Source: Muribaculaceae bacterium (GTDB taxonomy: Bacteria; Bacteroidota; Bacteroidia; Bacteroidales; Muribaculaceae). From it: 9,557 bases of DNA. Made by a program: the position numbers and the translations under genes. This document shows positions 1 to 5,857 of the stretch, piece by piece; the first letter of the stretch is position 1, and every line of letters begins with the position of its first letter. The stretch lies in assembly GCA_024400895.1 (NCBI GenBank), contig JAKSMA010000083.1, forward strand, positions 1 to 9,557. Direction: 5' to 3'. Under the pieces are notes generated by a model. That model worked only from the letters and a program-made list of their open reading frames with translations. It was not told the origin of the DNA and ran no database searches.

Positions 1-753
1 AACCCAATGATGATTTATCCTGCTATCCACTACACTATGGGTGGTATCTGGGTTGACTATGAACTCCAAACCAGTGTTAAGGGTCTGTTCGCAATCGGTG
101 AATGTAACTTCTCTGATCACGGTGCTAACCGCCTCGGTGCTTCTGCATTGATGCAAGGTTTGGCCGACGGTTACTTCGTATTGCCTTACACTATCCAAAA
201 CTACCTCAGCGACCAAATCCAAGTTCCTCGCTTCAGCACCGACGCTCCTGAATTCGTGGCTGCAGAAAAGGCTTGTATCGCTGAAGAAGAACGCTTGATG
301 GCTATCGGCGGCAAGCGCTCTGTAGACTCAATCCACAAGGAATTGGGTAACATCCTTTGGGACTTTGTTGGCATGGGCCGCACTAAGGAAGGTTTGGAAA
401 AAGCACTCGAAATGCTCAAGGCTCTCCGCAAAGAATTCAATACCAACCTCTACATCCCTGGAACAGTGGGTGAAGGTATGAACATCGAGCTCGACAAGGC
501 ATTCCGTCTGCAAGACTTCATCACCATGGGTGAACTTATCGCTTACGACGCGCTCAACCGCAACGAATCTTGTGGTGGTCACTTCCGTGAAGAATATCAA
601 ACTGAAGAAGGCGAAGCTAAGCGCGACGACGAAAACTTGTTCTACGTTTCTTGCTGGGACTACCAAGGCAGCGACGACAACGCTCCTAAGCTCATCAAGG
701 AACCTCTCCACTACGAAGCAATCAAGGTTCAAACTCGTAACTACAAGTCATAA
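1..753 (+). CDS. frdA: Fumarate reductase / succinate dehydrogenase flavoprotein subunit, C-terminal part (5' end outside window)
   Basis: This is the FAD-carrying catalytic subunit, which reduces fumarate to succinate at the inner face of the membrane (or the reverse) with FrdB and a membrane cytochrome b. The reading frame is open from the first base, so the gene enters from the left. About 250 codons remain of a family usually near 640-660 residues. Visible landmarks are HYTMGG (His at residue 10 of the fragment; this family's substrate-binding His), then GLFAIGEC, then HGANRLGASAL. The last corresponds to the FAD-contacting segment with the active-site Arg (GANRLG in E. coli FrdA). The rest is the helical C-terminal domain, ending in an acidic YQGSDDNAP segment and RNYKS. 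It stops 31 nt before frdB, consistent with one operon; a cytochrome b gene (sdhC/frdC) would be expected upstream of frdA. The direction of catalysis cannot be read from sequence; fumarate reduction is inferred from the anaerobic Bacteroidales context. Confidence 0.95.
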   Translation, partial: NPMMIYPAIHYTMGGIWVDYELQTSVKGLFAIGECNFSDHGANRLGASALMQGLADGYFVLPYTIQNYLSDQIQVPRFSTDAPEFVAAEKACIAEEERLMAIGGKRSVDSIHKELGNILWDFVGMGRTKEGLEKALEMLKALRKEFNTNLYIPGTVGEGMNIELDKAFRLQDFITMGELIAYDALNRNESCGGHFREEYQTEEGEAKRDDENLFYVSCWDYQGSDDNAPKLIKEPLHYEAIKVQTRNYKS

Positions 754-784
754 TCCAACATTTAACTAAGAAAGGAAATTTACA

Positions 785-1537
785 ATGGCAAATATGAAAG
801 TAAATCTCAAGATCTGGCGTCAAGCAGATCCAAAGGCTCAAGGTGGTTTCGTAACTTATGAGAATGTTGAAACCGACAGCGACACCTCATTCCTCGAAAC
901 CCTCGATATCCTCAACGAAACCCTCGTTGAACAAGGTGAAGAGCCTGTAGTATTCGATCACGACTGCCGCGAAGGTATCTGCGGTATGTGCTCACTCTAT
1001 ATCAATGGTCACCCTCACGGCCCAGCAACTGGCGCTACCACTTGCCAGCTCTACATGCGCCGCTTCCAGGATGGCGAAACAATCACAGTAGAACCTTGGC
1101 GTTCTGCAGCATTCCCTGTAATCAAAGACCTTATGGTTGACCGCAACGCTTTCGACAAGATTCAACAAGCAGGTGGTTACGTAAGTTTCAACTGCGGTGG
1201 TGCTCAAGACGCTAACGCTCTTCCAATCTCTAAGGAAGTGGCCGACGAAGCTATGGACTCTGCTACTTGCGTAGGTTGTGGCGCTTGCGTTGCAGCTTGT
1301 AAGAACGGCTCTGCTATGCTCTTCGTTTCTGCTAAGGTGAGCCAATTCGCACTCCTCCCACAAGGCAAGACCGAGGCTAAGCGCCGCGTGAAAGCTATGG
1401 TGGCTAAGATGGATGAACTCGGTTTCGGTAACTGTACCAACACTGGTGCTTGCGCTGCTGAATGTCCTAAGAACATCAAGCTCAGCAACATCAGCCGCCT
1501 CAACCGCGAATTCCTCTGCGCTAAGGTGAGCGACTAA
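785..1537 (+). CDS. frdB: Fumarate reductase / succinate dehydrogenase iron-sulfur subunit
   Basis: This 250-residue subunit passes electrons between the membrane cytochrome b and the flavin of FrdA. All cluster ligands are present. The N-terminal ferredoxin-like domain carries the [2Fe-2S] cysteines C61, C66, C69 (CREGICGMC) and C87. The C-terminal helical domain has [12 protein letters not shown]162, C165 and C168, with C227, are expected to hold the [4Fe-4S] cluster. C172, C217 and C223 are expected to hold the [3Fe-4S] cluster, by analogy with E. coli FrdB. The [10 protein letters not shown] spacing before C87 resembles the subunit B of enzymes with a single diheme cytochrome b (actinobacterial, Wolinella and Bacteroides types) rather than the E. 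coli type. The start is preceded by an AAAGGAAAT stretch about 5 nt upstream, one of the few Shine-Dalgarno-like sites in the window. It is the last gene of its operon; a 13-bp hairpin terminator begins about 57 nt after the stop. Confidence 0.96.
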   Translation: MANMKVNLKIWRQADPKAQGGFVTYENVETDSDTSFLETLDILNETLVEQGEEPVVFDHDCREGICGMCSLYINGHPHGPATGATTCQLYMRRFQDGETITVEPWRSAAFPVIKDLMVDRNAFDKIQQAGGYVSFNCGGAQDANALPISKEVADEAMDSATCVGCGACVAACKNGSAMLFVSAKVSQFALLPQGKTEAKRRVKAMVAKMDELGFGNCTNTGACAAECPKNIKLSNISRLNREFLCAKVSD

Positions 1538-1594
1538 TCCACATTGCTAATGCGAGCCTTCGGCATCACGCCCAAGGCAACACATTAATATAAT

Positions 1595-1637
1595 AATCGG
1601 CTGGAGCCTCCAAAAAGCTCCAGCCGATTTCCTTTTT
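1595..1637 (+). terminator. Intrinsic terminator of the frd operon
   Basis: A perfect 13-bp stem (1595-1607 pairs with 1617-1629) has a 9-nt loop and is followed by a T-rich run at 1628-1637 (TTTCCTTTTT). It lies between the frdB stop and the promoter of the next gene, so it closes the fumarate reductase operon. The 5' arm begins AATCGGCTGG. Confidence 0.88.
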
Positions 1638-1689
1638 CATTCTTACTCAGTTTTTTCCATCATTTTCTCTGTACTAAAAGAAAATTCAC

Positions 1690-1697
1690 TATATTTG
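1690..1697 (+). promoter_or_regulatory. Bacteroidetes-type -7 promoter box for the first GYF_2-DUF805 gene
   Basis: TATATTTG matches the Bacteroidetes primary-sigma -7 consensus TAnnTTTG. No convincing TTTG -33 box is seen; the nearest is a weak T-run at 1663-1667, 22 nt upstream. Transcription should start near 1703, leaving a leader of about 30 nt before the ATG at 1735. The same octamer followed by GCA precedes the third paralog at 3246. Confidence 0.6.
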
Positions 1698-1734
1698 CAT
1701 ATTGAAGAAAAAAATCATACAAATCCACACAACT

Positions 1735-2508
1735 ATGAAGTACTACCTCACCAACAATGGCCAACAAAGTGGACCATTTGAGCTGCACGAATTGTTGCTC
1801 AACGGACTCAACGCACAATCTTACGTATGGAATGAAACAATGACCAACTGGGCACCGGCAATGCAAGTGCCAGAAGTGGCAGCACTCTTGCAACAACAAA
1901 CACCCCCACCCCCTTACGGTCAACCATACCAGCAACCTGCATACGGCCAACCACAGCAGCCGTATCAACAACCTGCATACGGTCAGCCACAACCTGGTTA
2001 TCAACAACCATACCAGCAACCATACCAGCAGCCAATGCGCGACCCAAAAGAAGTGGGATTCGTGGATGCGCTGAAAATTTGCTTCTCAAAGTATGTTGAT
2101 TTCACAGGACGCGCACGCCGCTCCGAATACTGGTTTTTCGTTCTGTGGGAAATGATTTTCTCCGTAGTCACTTGCGGCTTTTCAGGCATAGTATTTTTTA
2201 TTCCACTGTTGGCTGTGACTTTCCGTCGACTCCACGACACTGGCCGTAGCGGCTGGTGGTATGGCGGCGGCTTGATTGTCTGCGTCATATTTTACATATT
2301 TGCGCTCGTTGTAGGCATAACAGCGCAAACTCACAGCTTCGGCCATGGCTACTACAACCCCGGAATGGAAAGCACATTTGCGACACTAGGCATTTTCGCT
2401 GCCGTGTTCTTAATTGCGTTACTTGTATGGGGCATCACTTTGCTTGTATTCTGCGTGCAAGACTCTCAACCTGGCGACAACAAATACGGCCCTAACCCAA
2501 AATATTGA
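1735..2508 (+). CDS. GYF_2 (DUF4339) - Pro/Gln/Tyr-repeat linker - DUF805 membrane protein, paralog 1
   Basis: This 257-residue protein has no assigned function. Residues 1-52 form a GYF_2/DUF4339 domain: MKYYLTNNGQQSGPF, two Trp at 32 and 39, and a closing PEVAALL. Residues 56-100 are a low-complexity linker starting with four prolines, followed by YGQP, YQQP and PQPGY units. Residues 107-257 are a DUF805 domain with its three signatures: GRARRSEYW (125-133), RRLHDTGRSGWW (164-175) and a tail DSQPGDNKYGPNP (243-255). Hydrophobic segments lie at about 134-162, 178-196 and 217-241. Thus it has one more segment after the GWW motif than the short canonical DUF805 proteins. An in-frame ATG 33 nt upstream (1702) was rejected because it sits at the predicted transcription start, and both paralogs begin at the equivalent MKY. 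Paralog 2 follows after 28 nt, so they are probably co-transcribed. GYF domains elsewhere bind proline-rich peptides; a role here is only inference. Confidence 0.87.
   Translation: MKYYLTNNGQQSGPFELHELLLNGLNAQSYVWNETMTNWAPAMQVPEVAALLQQQTPPPPYGQPYQQPAYGQPQQPYQQPAYGQPQPGYQQPYQQPYQQPMRDPKEVGFVDALKICFSKYVDFTGRARRSEYWFFVLWEMIFSVVTCGFSGIVFFIPLLAVTFRRLHDTGRSGWWYGGGLIVCVIFYIFALVVGITAQTHSFGHGYYNPGMESTFATLGIFAAVFLIALLVWGITLLVFCVQDSQPGDNKYGPNPKY
1750..1820 (+). repeat. 71-nt direct repeat, copy 1 (identical to 2552-2622)
   Basis: This tract encodes residues 6-29 of the GYF_2 domain of paralog 1 and is identical, base for base, to 2552-2622 in paralog 2, including third codon positions. Identity falls off on both sides and is far lower in the membrane domain. 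This pattern suggests gene conversion or a recent tandem duplication. Confidence 0.9.
1915..2034 (+). repeat. Coding repeat: Tyr-Gly-Gln-Pro / Tyr-Gln-Gln-Pro linker of paralog 1
   Basis: This in-frame low-complexity tract encodes residues 61-100. It is built from alternating YGQP and YQQP units spaced by A, PQ or PQPG, and it ends in three successive YQQP units. At DNA level, words such as CATACCAGCAACC and CATACGG recur. The 3' end differs from the matching linker of paralog 2 by an in-frame length change, as expected for a slippage- or recombination-prone repeat. Confidence 0.8.
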
Positions 2509-2536
2509 TAGAATTCAACCACTAAACATAACAATC

Positions 2537-3151
2537 ATGAAGTATTACATTACCAACAATGGCCAACAAAGTGGACCATTTGAGCTGCACGAATTGTTGC
2601 TCAACGGACTCAACGCACAATCATACGTGTGGAACGAAACCATGCCCAACTGGCAGACCGCCATGCAAGTGCCTGAAGTGGCGGCACTCTTGCAACAACC
2701 CCAAACACCCCCACCAGCATATGGTCAACCATACCAACAACAAGCATACGGCCAACCACAGCAGCCGTATCAACAATCTGCATACGGCCAACCACAACCT
2801 GGTTATCAACAGCCATACCAGCAGCAACCTCGCTCCATGGATTTCGGCGAAGCTATTAAGGTTTGCTTCAACAAATTCGCAGATTTCAATGGTCGTGCAC
2901 GCCGCTCCGAATTTTGGTGGTTCCAACTGCTTTGCTACCTCGTGAGCTCTTTCACTTGTGGTTTCGCAGGAATTGTTTTTCTAATTCCCGTGCTATCCTC
3001 TGGAGCACGCCGCCTTCACGACACAGGACGAAGCGGATGGTGGCAATTGCTACAGTTCATCCCCATTGTGGGAATCATCATACTCATCATCTGGTGGGTA
3101 GAAGATAGCAACCCCAACCAAAACGAATACGGTCCAAATCCTAAATATTGA
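2537..3151 (+). CDS. GYF_2 (DUF4339) - Pro/Gln/Tyr-repeat linker - DUF805 membrane protein, paralog 2
   Basis: This 204-residue protein has the same architecture as paralog 1. Residues 1-52 form a GYF_2 domain almost identical to paralog 1 (Trp 32 and Trp 39 kept). Residues 57-98 are a PPPAYGQP/YQQ repeat linker. DUF805 runs from about 101 to 204 with GRARRSEFW (119-127), RRLHDTGRSGWW (158-169) and DSNPNQNEYGPNP (190-202). Only one hydrophobic segment (about 171-188) follows the GWW motif, as in short canonical DUF805 proteins. Paralog 1 has two there, so the membrane topologies may differ. The ATG at 2537 was chosen because it aligns with the starts of both paralogs; the open frame extending upstream overlaps the end of paralog 1 and encodes nothing family-like. 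No promoter is visible in the 28-nt gap, and a terminator follows the gene, so paralogs 1 and 2 form a two-gene operon. Function unknown. Confidence 0.87.
   Translation: MKYYITNNGQQSGPFELHELLLNGLNAQSYVWNETMPNWQTAMQVPEVAALLQQPQTPPPAYGQPYQQQAYGQPQQPYQQSAYGQPQPGYQQPYQQQPRSMDFGEAIKVCFNKFADFNGRARRSEFWWFQLLCYLVSSFTCGFAGIVFLIPVLSSGARRLHDTGRSGWWQLLQFIPIVGIIILIIWWVEDSNPNQNEYGPNPKY
2552..2622 (+). repeat. 71-nt direct repeat, copy 2 (identical to 1750-1820)
   Basis: This is the second copy of the perfectly conserved tract, encoding residues 6-29 of the GYF_2 domain of paralog 2. The offset from copy 1 is 802 bp. The third paralog encodes a similar peptide here but is only partly conserved at DNA level. 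Confidence 0.9.
2720..2830 (+). repeat. Coding repeat: Tyr-Gly-Gln-Pro / Tyr-Gln-Gln linker of paralog 2
   Basis: This in-frame repeat encodes residues 62-98 and parallels the linker of paralog 1 unit by unit. It has single substitutions (QQQ for QQP, QQS for QQP) and one fewer terminal YQQP unit. It is absent from paralog 3, whose linker is short and not repetitive. Confidence 0.78.
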
Positions 3152-3180
3152 CAAAGAATTTTTCATATCATTATATTCAG

Positions 3181-3212
3181 CTCCACAGCTCTTTTGGCTG
3201 TGGAGTTTTTTT
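3181..3212 (+). terminator. Intrinsic terminator after paralog 2
   Basis: A perfect 9-bp stem (CTCCACAGC at 3181-3189 with GCTGTGGAG at 3197-3205) has a 7-nt loop and an uninterrupted run of seven T at 3206-3212. It ends the paralog 1-2 transcript and separates it from the promoter of paralog 3. Confidence 0.92.
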
Positions 3213-3245
3213 GTAAGGAAATCGATATTTATGGAGGAAAAGTGG

Positions 3246-3253
3246 TATATTTG
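3246..3253 (+). promoter_or_regulatory. Bacteroidetes-type -7 promoter box for paralog 3
   Basis: TATATTTG (TAnnTTTG consensus) is followed by GCA exactly as at 1690. The predicted start of transcription is near 3259, leaving a leader of about 26 nt. No clear -33 box is seen at the expected distance. Its place just after a strong terminator supports independent transcription of paralog 3. Confidence 0.58.
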
Positions 3254-3284
3254 CAATTAGAAAACAACTGAATCACAACTGCAT

Positions 3285-3911
3285 ATGAAATACTTCCTTG
3301 TCAACAACGAGCAACAAAGTGGACCATTTGAGCTCGATGAACTGATAGAAAATGGGCTAAACGAGAATTCTTTCGTTTGGACGGAGTCGATGCCCGACTG
3401 GGCACCAGCCATGCAAGTACCAGAAGTGGCAGCACTATTGCCGCAGAAACAAATAGCGCCCTCAGGTTTCGAGCCTGTGGATAACGCAGCAACGCCCGCA
3501 ACCAGCAAAAATGTGGGATGCATAGATGCGCTCAAAATCTGCTTCTCCAAATTTGCTGTTTTCGAAGGTCGCGCCCGCCGCTCGGAGTATTGGTGGTTTG
3601 CGCTGTGGTACTACGTCATTTCCTTCTTCACCTGCTGCTTGGGCAACTTGGTGCTTCTGATTCCCATGATTGCTGTCACCTTCCGCCGCATGCACGACAC
3701 AGGACGTAGCGGATGGTGGGCAGGAGCCTACTGGGCAGCGAACATCCTGCTAATAGTGCTCACTGAATTAAGAATGGTCATCACCATTCCTCAAAGCATC
3801 ATATCACCCACGGCAATGGCCGTAGTAACCATCACTATTGTAGTTTTTATTTTCGCATTGAGCGACTCCCAACCCGGCACAAACGAATACGGACCAAACC
3901 CAAAAGACTGA
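3285..3911 (+). CDS. GYF_2 (DUF4339) - DUF805 membrane protein, paralog 3
   Basis: This 208-residue protein is the diverged third member of the cluster. Residues 1-52 form the GYF_2 domain (MKYFLVNNEQQSGPFEL, Trp 32 and Trp 39, PEVAALL). Residues 53-76 are a short, ordinary linker without the YGQP/YQQP repeats. DUF805 runs from about 77 to 208 with GRARRSEYW (95-103), RRMHDTGRSGWW (134-145) and DSQPGTNEYGPNP (194-206). Hydrophobic stretches lie at about 104-132, 146-162 and 175-192. Thus, like paralog 1 and unlike paralog 2, it seems to have an extra membrane segment before the tail. It is transcribed separately, with its own -7 box and a terminator upstream. Substrate, partner and role are unknown; location in the inner membrane with the GYF_2 domain in the cytoplasm is likely, since no signal peptide is present. 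Confidence 0.87.
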   Translation: MKYFLVNNEQQSGPFELDELIENGLNENSFVWTESMPDWAPAMQVPEVAALLPQKQIAPSGFEPVDNAATPATSKNVGCIDALKICFSKFAVFEGRARRSEYWWFALWYYVISFFTCCLGNLVLLIPMIAVTFRRMHDTGRSGWWAGAYWAANILLIVLTELRMVITIPQSIISPTAMAVVTITIVVFIFALSDSQPGTNEYGPNPKD

Positions 3912-3960
3912 CTTATATCAACCTCTAAAGCAAGGCGTATTTCGGTCGAAATCAGATAAA

Positions 3961-4008
3961 CCCAGAAATTCATTAGAGCGTGACATTCGCTCTAATGGTC
4001 TTTCTGGG
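3961..4008. other. Long two-part hairpin of unknown role
   Basis: An outer 8-bp stem (CCCAGAAA at 3961-3968 with TTTCTGGG at 4001-4008) encloses a small internal loop. Inside it is a perfect 10-bp inner stem (CATTAGAGCG at 3971-3980 with CGCTCTAATG at 3988-3997) and a 7-nt loop. No T-run follows on either strand, so it is not a standard intrinsic terminator. It lies 50 nt past the stop of paralog 3 and about 50 nt before the next promoter. It could be a 3'-end stabilising structure, a T-poor terminator, a regulator site or a small dispersed palindrome. Confidence 0.75.
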
Positions 4009-4057
4009 ATAAAGTATGGGTAAAATAGGCATCTGCGAAAATTGGTCGGCGTATAAT

Positions 4058-4088
4058 TTTGCCCATTCGCATAAAATGAGTAATTTTG
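4058..4088 (+). promoter_or_regulatory. Bacteroidetes promoter of the CoA-transferase gene
   Basis: A TTTG -33 box at 4058-4061 is separated by 19 nt from TAATTTTG at 4081-4088. This matches the Bacteroidetes primary-sigma promoter (TTTG, 19-21 nt, TAnnTTTG). Transcription should start near 4095, giving an A-rich leader of about 50 nt with no Shine-Dalgarno sequence. The -33 box lies inside a second TAATTTTG octamer (4054-4061), so a second, weaker upstream start is possible. Confidence 0.75.
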
Positions 4089-4143
4089 AAAGCTAAAATA
4101 GATTTTAACTACAAGAACTCTATAACTAAATCAAAACTAAAAA

Positions 4144-5643
4144 ATGATTTATCCAATTTTAACCCCAGAAGAAGCTGCCGAATACATCCAAGATGGTATG
4201 AATATCGGTGTTTCTGGTTTCACTATTCCTGGCAATGTTAAGGTGATTCCACCTGCAATTGCAAAAAAAGCTATCCGCGAACATGAAGCAGGCCGCGAAT
4301 TTAAAGTAAACATCTACAGTGGTGCATCAACAAACGACTACACCGACGGTGAACTTTCTCGCGCTCACGCTCTCAACTATCGCACTCCTTATCAGTCACT
4401 TCCTGAAGTTCGCAACCGTATTAATGCTGGCGAAGTACACTACAACGACCGCCACTTGAGCGAACTCGCACAAGAATTCCGCTATGGCTATTACGGCAAG
4501 ATGGATGTTGCGCTCATCGAAGCACAAAGCATCACCGACGATGGCGAAATCGTACTCGGTACAGCAGTTGGTAACTCTCCAACTTGGCTCCAAATCGCCG
4601 ACAAAGTGATTATCGAGCTCAACGACCAAATTCCAGAATGCATCCAAGGTCTTCACGACTGCTACGTTCCACTCGACCCTCCTTGCCGTCGCGAAATTCC
4701 TATCTATACTGCACACGACCGCGCAGGTAAAATCACAGCACACGTCGATCCTAAGAAGGTGCTTGGCGTGGTAAAGACCAGCATGCCTCTCGGTATGCCT
4801 GGCAAGTTCACTCCAGTGGACGAACAAACTGCTATGATTGGTAAGAATGTGTGCGCATTCTTGGTTGACGAAATGAAGAATGGCCGTATGCCAAAAACAT
4901 TCCTCCCAACCCAAGCACGCGTTGGTAACATTGCAAACGCTGTGCTCAACGCACTTGAAGAAAGCACCGAAATCCCACCATTCGAAATGTACACCGAAGT
5001 GATGCAAGACAGCGTGCTCGGTTTGCTCAAGAGTGGTCGTTGCAAGTTTGCAAGTACTTGCTCTCTCACCCTTTCTTCTGCAGCTATGGCCGACTTGTTT
5101 GAAAACATCGACACTCTTCACGACAAGATTGTTCTCCGCCCTGCAGAAATCAGCAACCACCCTGAAGTTATCCGTCGTATCGGCGTAGTGTCAATGAACA
5201 CAGCAATCGAAGTCGACATCTTCGGTAATGTAAACTCTTCACACGTGAACGGTACTCGCTTGATGAATGGTATCGGTGGTAGTGGCGACTTCACTCGCAA
5301 CGCTTACACCAGTATCTTCATGTGCCCATCTATCAAGAAGGACGACTGCATCAGCACTATCGTGCCTATGGTAACTCACGTGGACCACACTATCCACTCT
5401 GTCGACATCATCGTAACAGACCAAGGTGTTGCCGATCTCCGCTTCAAGGACCCATTGCAAGCTGCTGAAGAAATCATCGAAAAGGCTGCTCACCCAACCT
5501 ATCGTCCATTGCTCCGCGAATATCTCGCAAAGGCAAAGGAAAATGGCGGTGGTCACATCTACCAAAGCCAAAAGTCGGCTCTCGAATTCCACCGTGCTCT
5601 CGTGGAAGAAGGCGACATGCGTAAAGCCAACTTCAACAAGTAA
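4144..5643 (+). CDS. Succinate/acetyl-CoA transferase (acetyl-CoA hydrolase/transferase family)
   Basis: This 499-residue cytoplasmic class I CoA-transferase is close to the size of succinate CoA-transferases such as AarC and YgfH/ScpC. It moves CoA between acyl-CoA (acetyl- or propionyl-CoA) and succinate through a glutamyl-CoA intermediate. The N-terminal half begins TPEEAAEYIQDGMNIGVSGF and carries the Gly-rich GVSGF segment near residues 22-26. The likely catalytic Glu is E285 in YTEVMQDS, matching the position of the active-site Glu of AarC. GGSGDF at 378-383 is the Gly loop that contacts the CoA thioester. The C-terminal domain includes HSVDIIVTDQGVADLRF, typical of this family. It is monocistronic, with its own promoter and terminator. 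In Bacteroidales, succinate from fumarate reductase is activated this way before the methylmalonyl-CoA route to propionate, which fits the frd genes nearby. The acyl donor cannot be fixed from sequence; a plain acetyl-CoA hydrolase is less likely. Confidence 0.92.
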   Translation: MIYPILTPEEAAEYIQDGMNIGVSGFTIPGNVKVIPPAIAKKAIREHEAGREFKVNIYSGASTNDYTDGELSRAHALNYRTPYQSLPEVRNRINAGEVHYNDRHLSELAQEFRYGYYGKMDVALIEAQSITDDGEIVLGTAVGNSPTWLQIADKVIIELNDQIPECIQGLHDCYVPLDPPCRREIPIYTAHDRAGKITAHVDPKKVLGVVKTSMPLGMPGKFTPVDEQTAMIGKNVCAFLVDEMKNGRMPKTFLPTQARVGNIANAVLNALEESTEIPPFEMYTEVMQDSVLGLLKSGRCKFASTCSLTLSSAAMADLFENIDTLHDKIVLRPAEISNHPEVIRRIGVVSMNTAIEVDIFGNVNSSHVNGTRLMNGIGGSGDFTRNAYTSIFMCPSIKKDDCISTIVPMVTHVDHTIHSVDIIVTDQGVADLRFKDPLQAAEEIIEKAAHPTYRPLLREYLAKAKENGGGHIYQSQKSALEFHRALVEEGDMRKANFNK

Positions 5644-5668
5644 TCCGATATTTCAATCTCGATACCTC

Positions 5669-5706
5669 GGAAGCCTCGCAACACCATGCGGGGCTTCCCT
5701 TTTTTT
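5669..5706 (+). terminator. Intrinsic terminator of the CoA-transferase gene
   Basis: A 12-bp stem with one G-T wobble (GGAAGCCTCGCA at 5669-5680 with TGCGGGGCTTCC at 5687-5698) has a 6-nt loop. It is followed after one C by seven T (5700-5706). It begins 25 nt after the stop codon. Confidence 0.92.
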
Positions 5707-5750
5707 GCCACCTGCGCAAGCCTCACTCCACCACCTCGAATCCAAACTCC

Positions 5751-5806
5751 TAAATTCTAATTTCCAACATCTAATCACTAATTTCTAATCTCTATTTTCT
5801 ATTTTT
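5751..5806. repeat. Degenerate 7-nt tandem repeat (TAATTTC unit, about 8 copies)
   Basis: Eight successive heptamers can be read without gaps: TAAATTC, TAATTTC, CAACATC, TAATCAC, TAATTTC, TAATCTC, TATTTTC, TATTTTT. The T...C frame is kept in nearly all copies. The array ends a few bases before the -7 box of the following gene (5811) and fills the region where -33 and upstream promoter elements would lie. Confidence 0.72.
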
Positions 5807-5810
5807 TTTG

Positions 5811-5818
5811 TAATTTTG
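5811..5818 (+). promoter_or_regulatory. Bacteroidetes-type -7 promoter box for the GDSL hydrolase
   Basis: TAATTTTG matches TAnnTTTG and is the same octamer as in the CoA-transferase and rnr promoters. The -33 region is occupied by the 7-nt repeat array and has no clear TTTG at 19-21 nt. Transcription should start near 5824, leaving a leader of about 34 nt. Confidence 0.58.
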
Positions 5819-5857
5819 GACATTCTACCCGACAACACTAATTAATAGAAATATAAG

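Noticed and set aside
1702..1734. Earlier ATG for paralog 1
   Set aside because: It sits at the predicted transcription start, so it would have no leader, and the added KKKIIQIHTT is absent from the paralogs.
2414..2536. Earlier start for paralog 2, overlapping the end of paralog 1
   Set aside because: The extra residues are unlike either paralog, and the ATG at 2537 aligns exactly with the MKY start of the other two.
1915..2830. Repeated tracts considered as a CRISPR array or transposon ends
   Set aside because: The units are in-frame codons for YGQP/YQQP within two paralogous proteins. There are no constant-length spacers, terminal inverted repeats or transposase.
3939..3952. Short palindrome ATTTC-GGTC-GAAAT after paralog 3
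   Set aside because: A 5-bp stem with a 4-nt loop is too weak to interpret on its own beside the much stronger hairpin at 3961-4008.
4396..5160. Minus-strand open frame of 254 codons inside the CoA-transferase gene
   Set aside because: It is Cys/His-rich and low in structure, with no recognisable motif. It is explained by codon bias of the sense gene.
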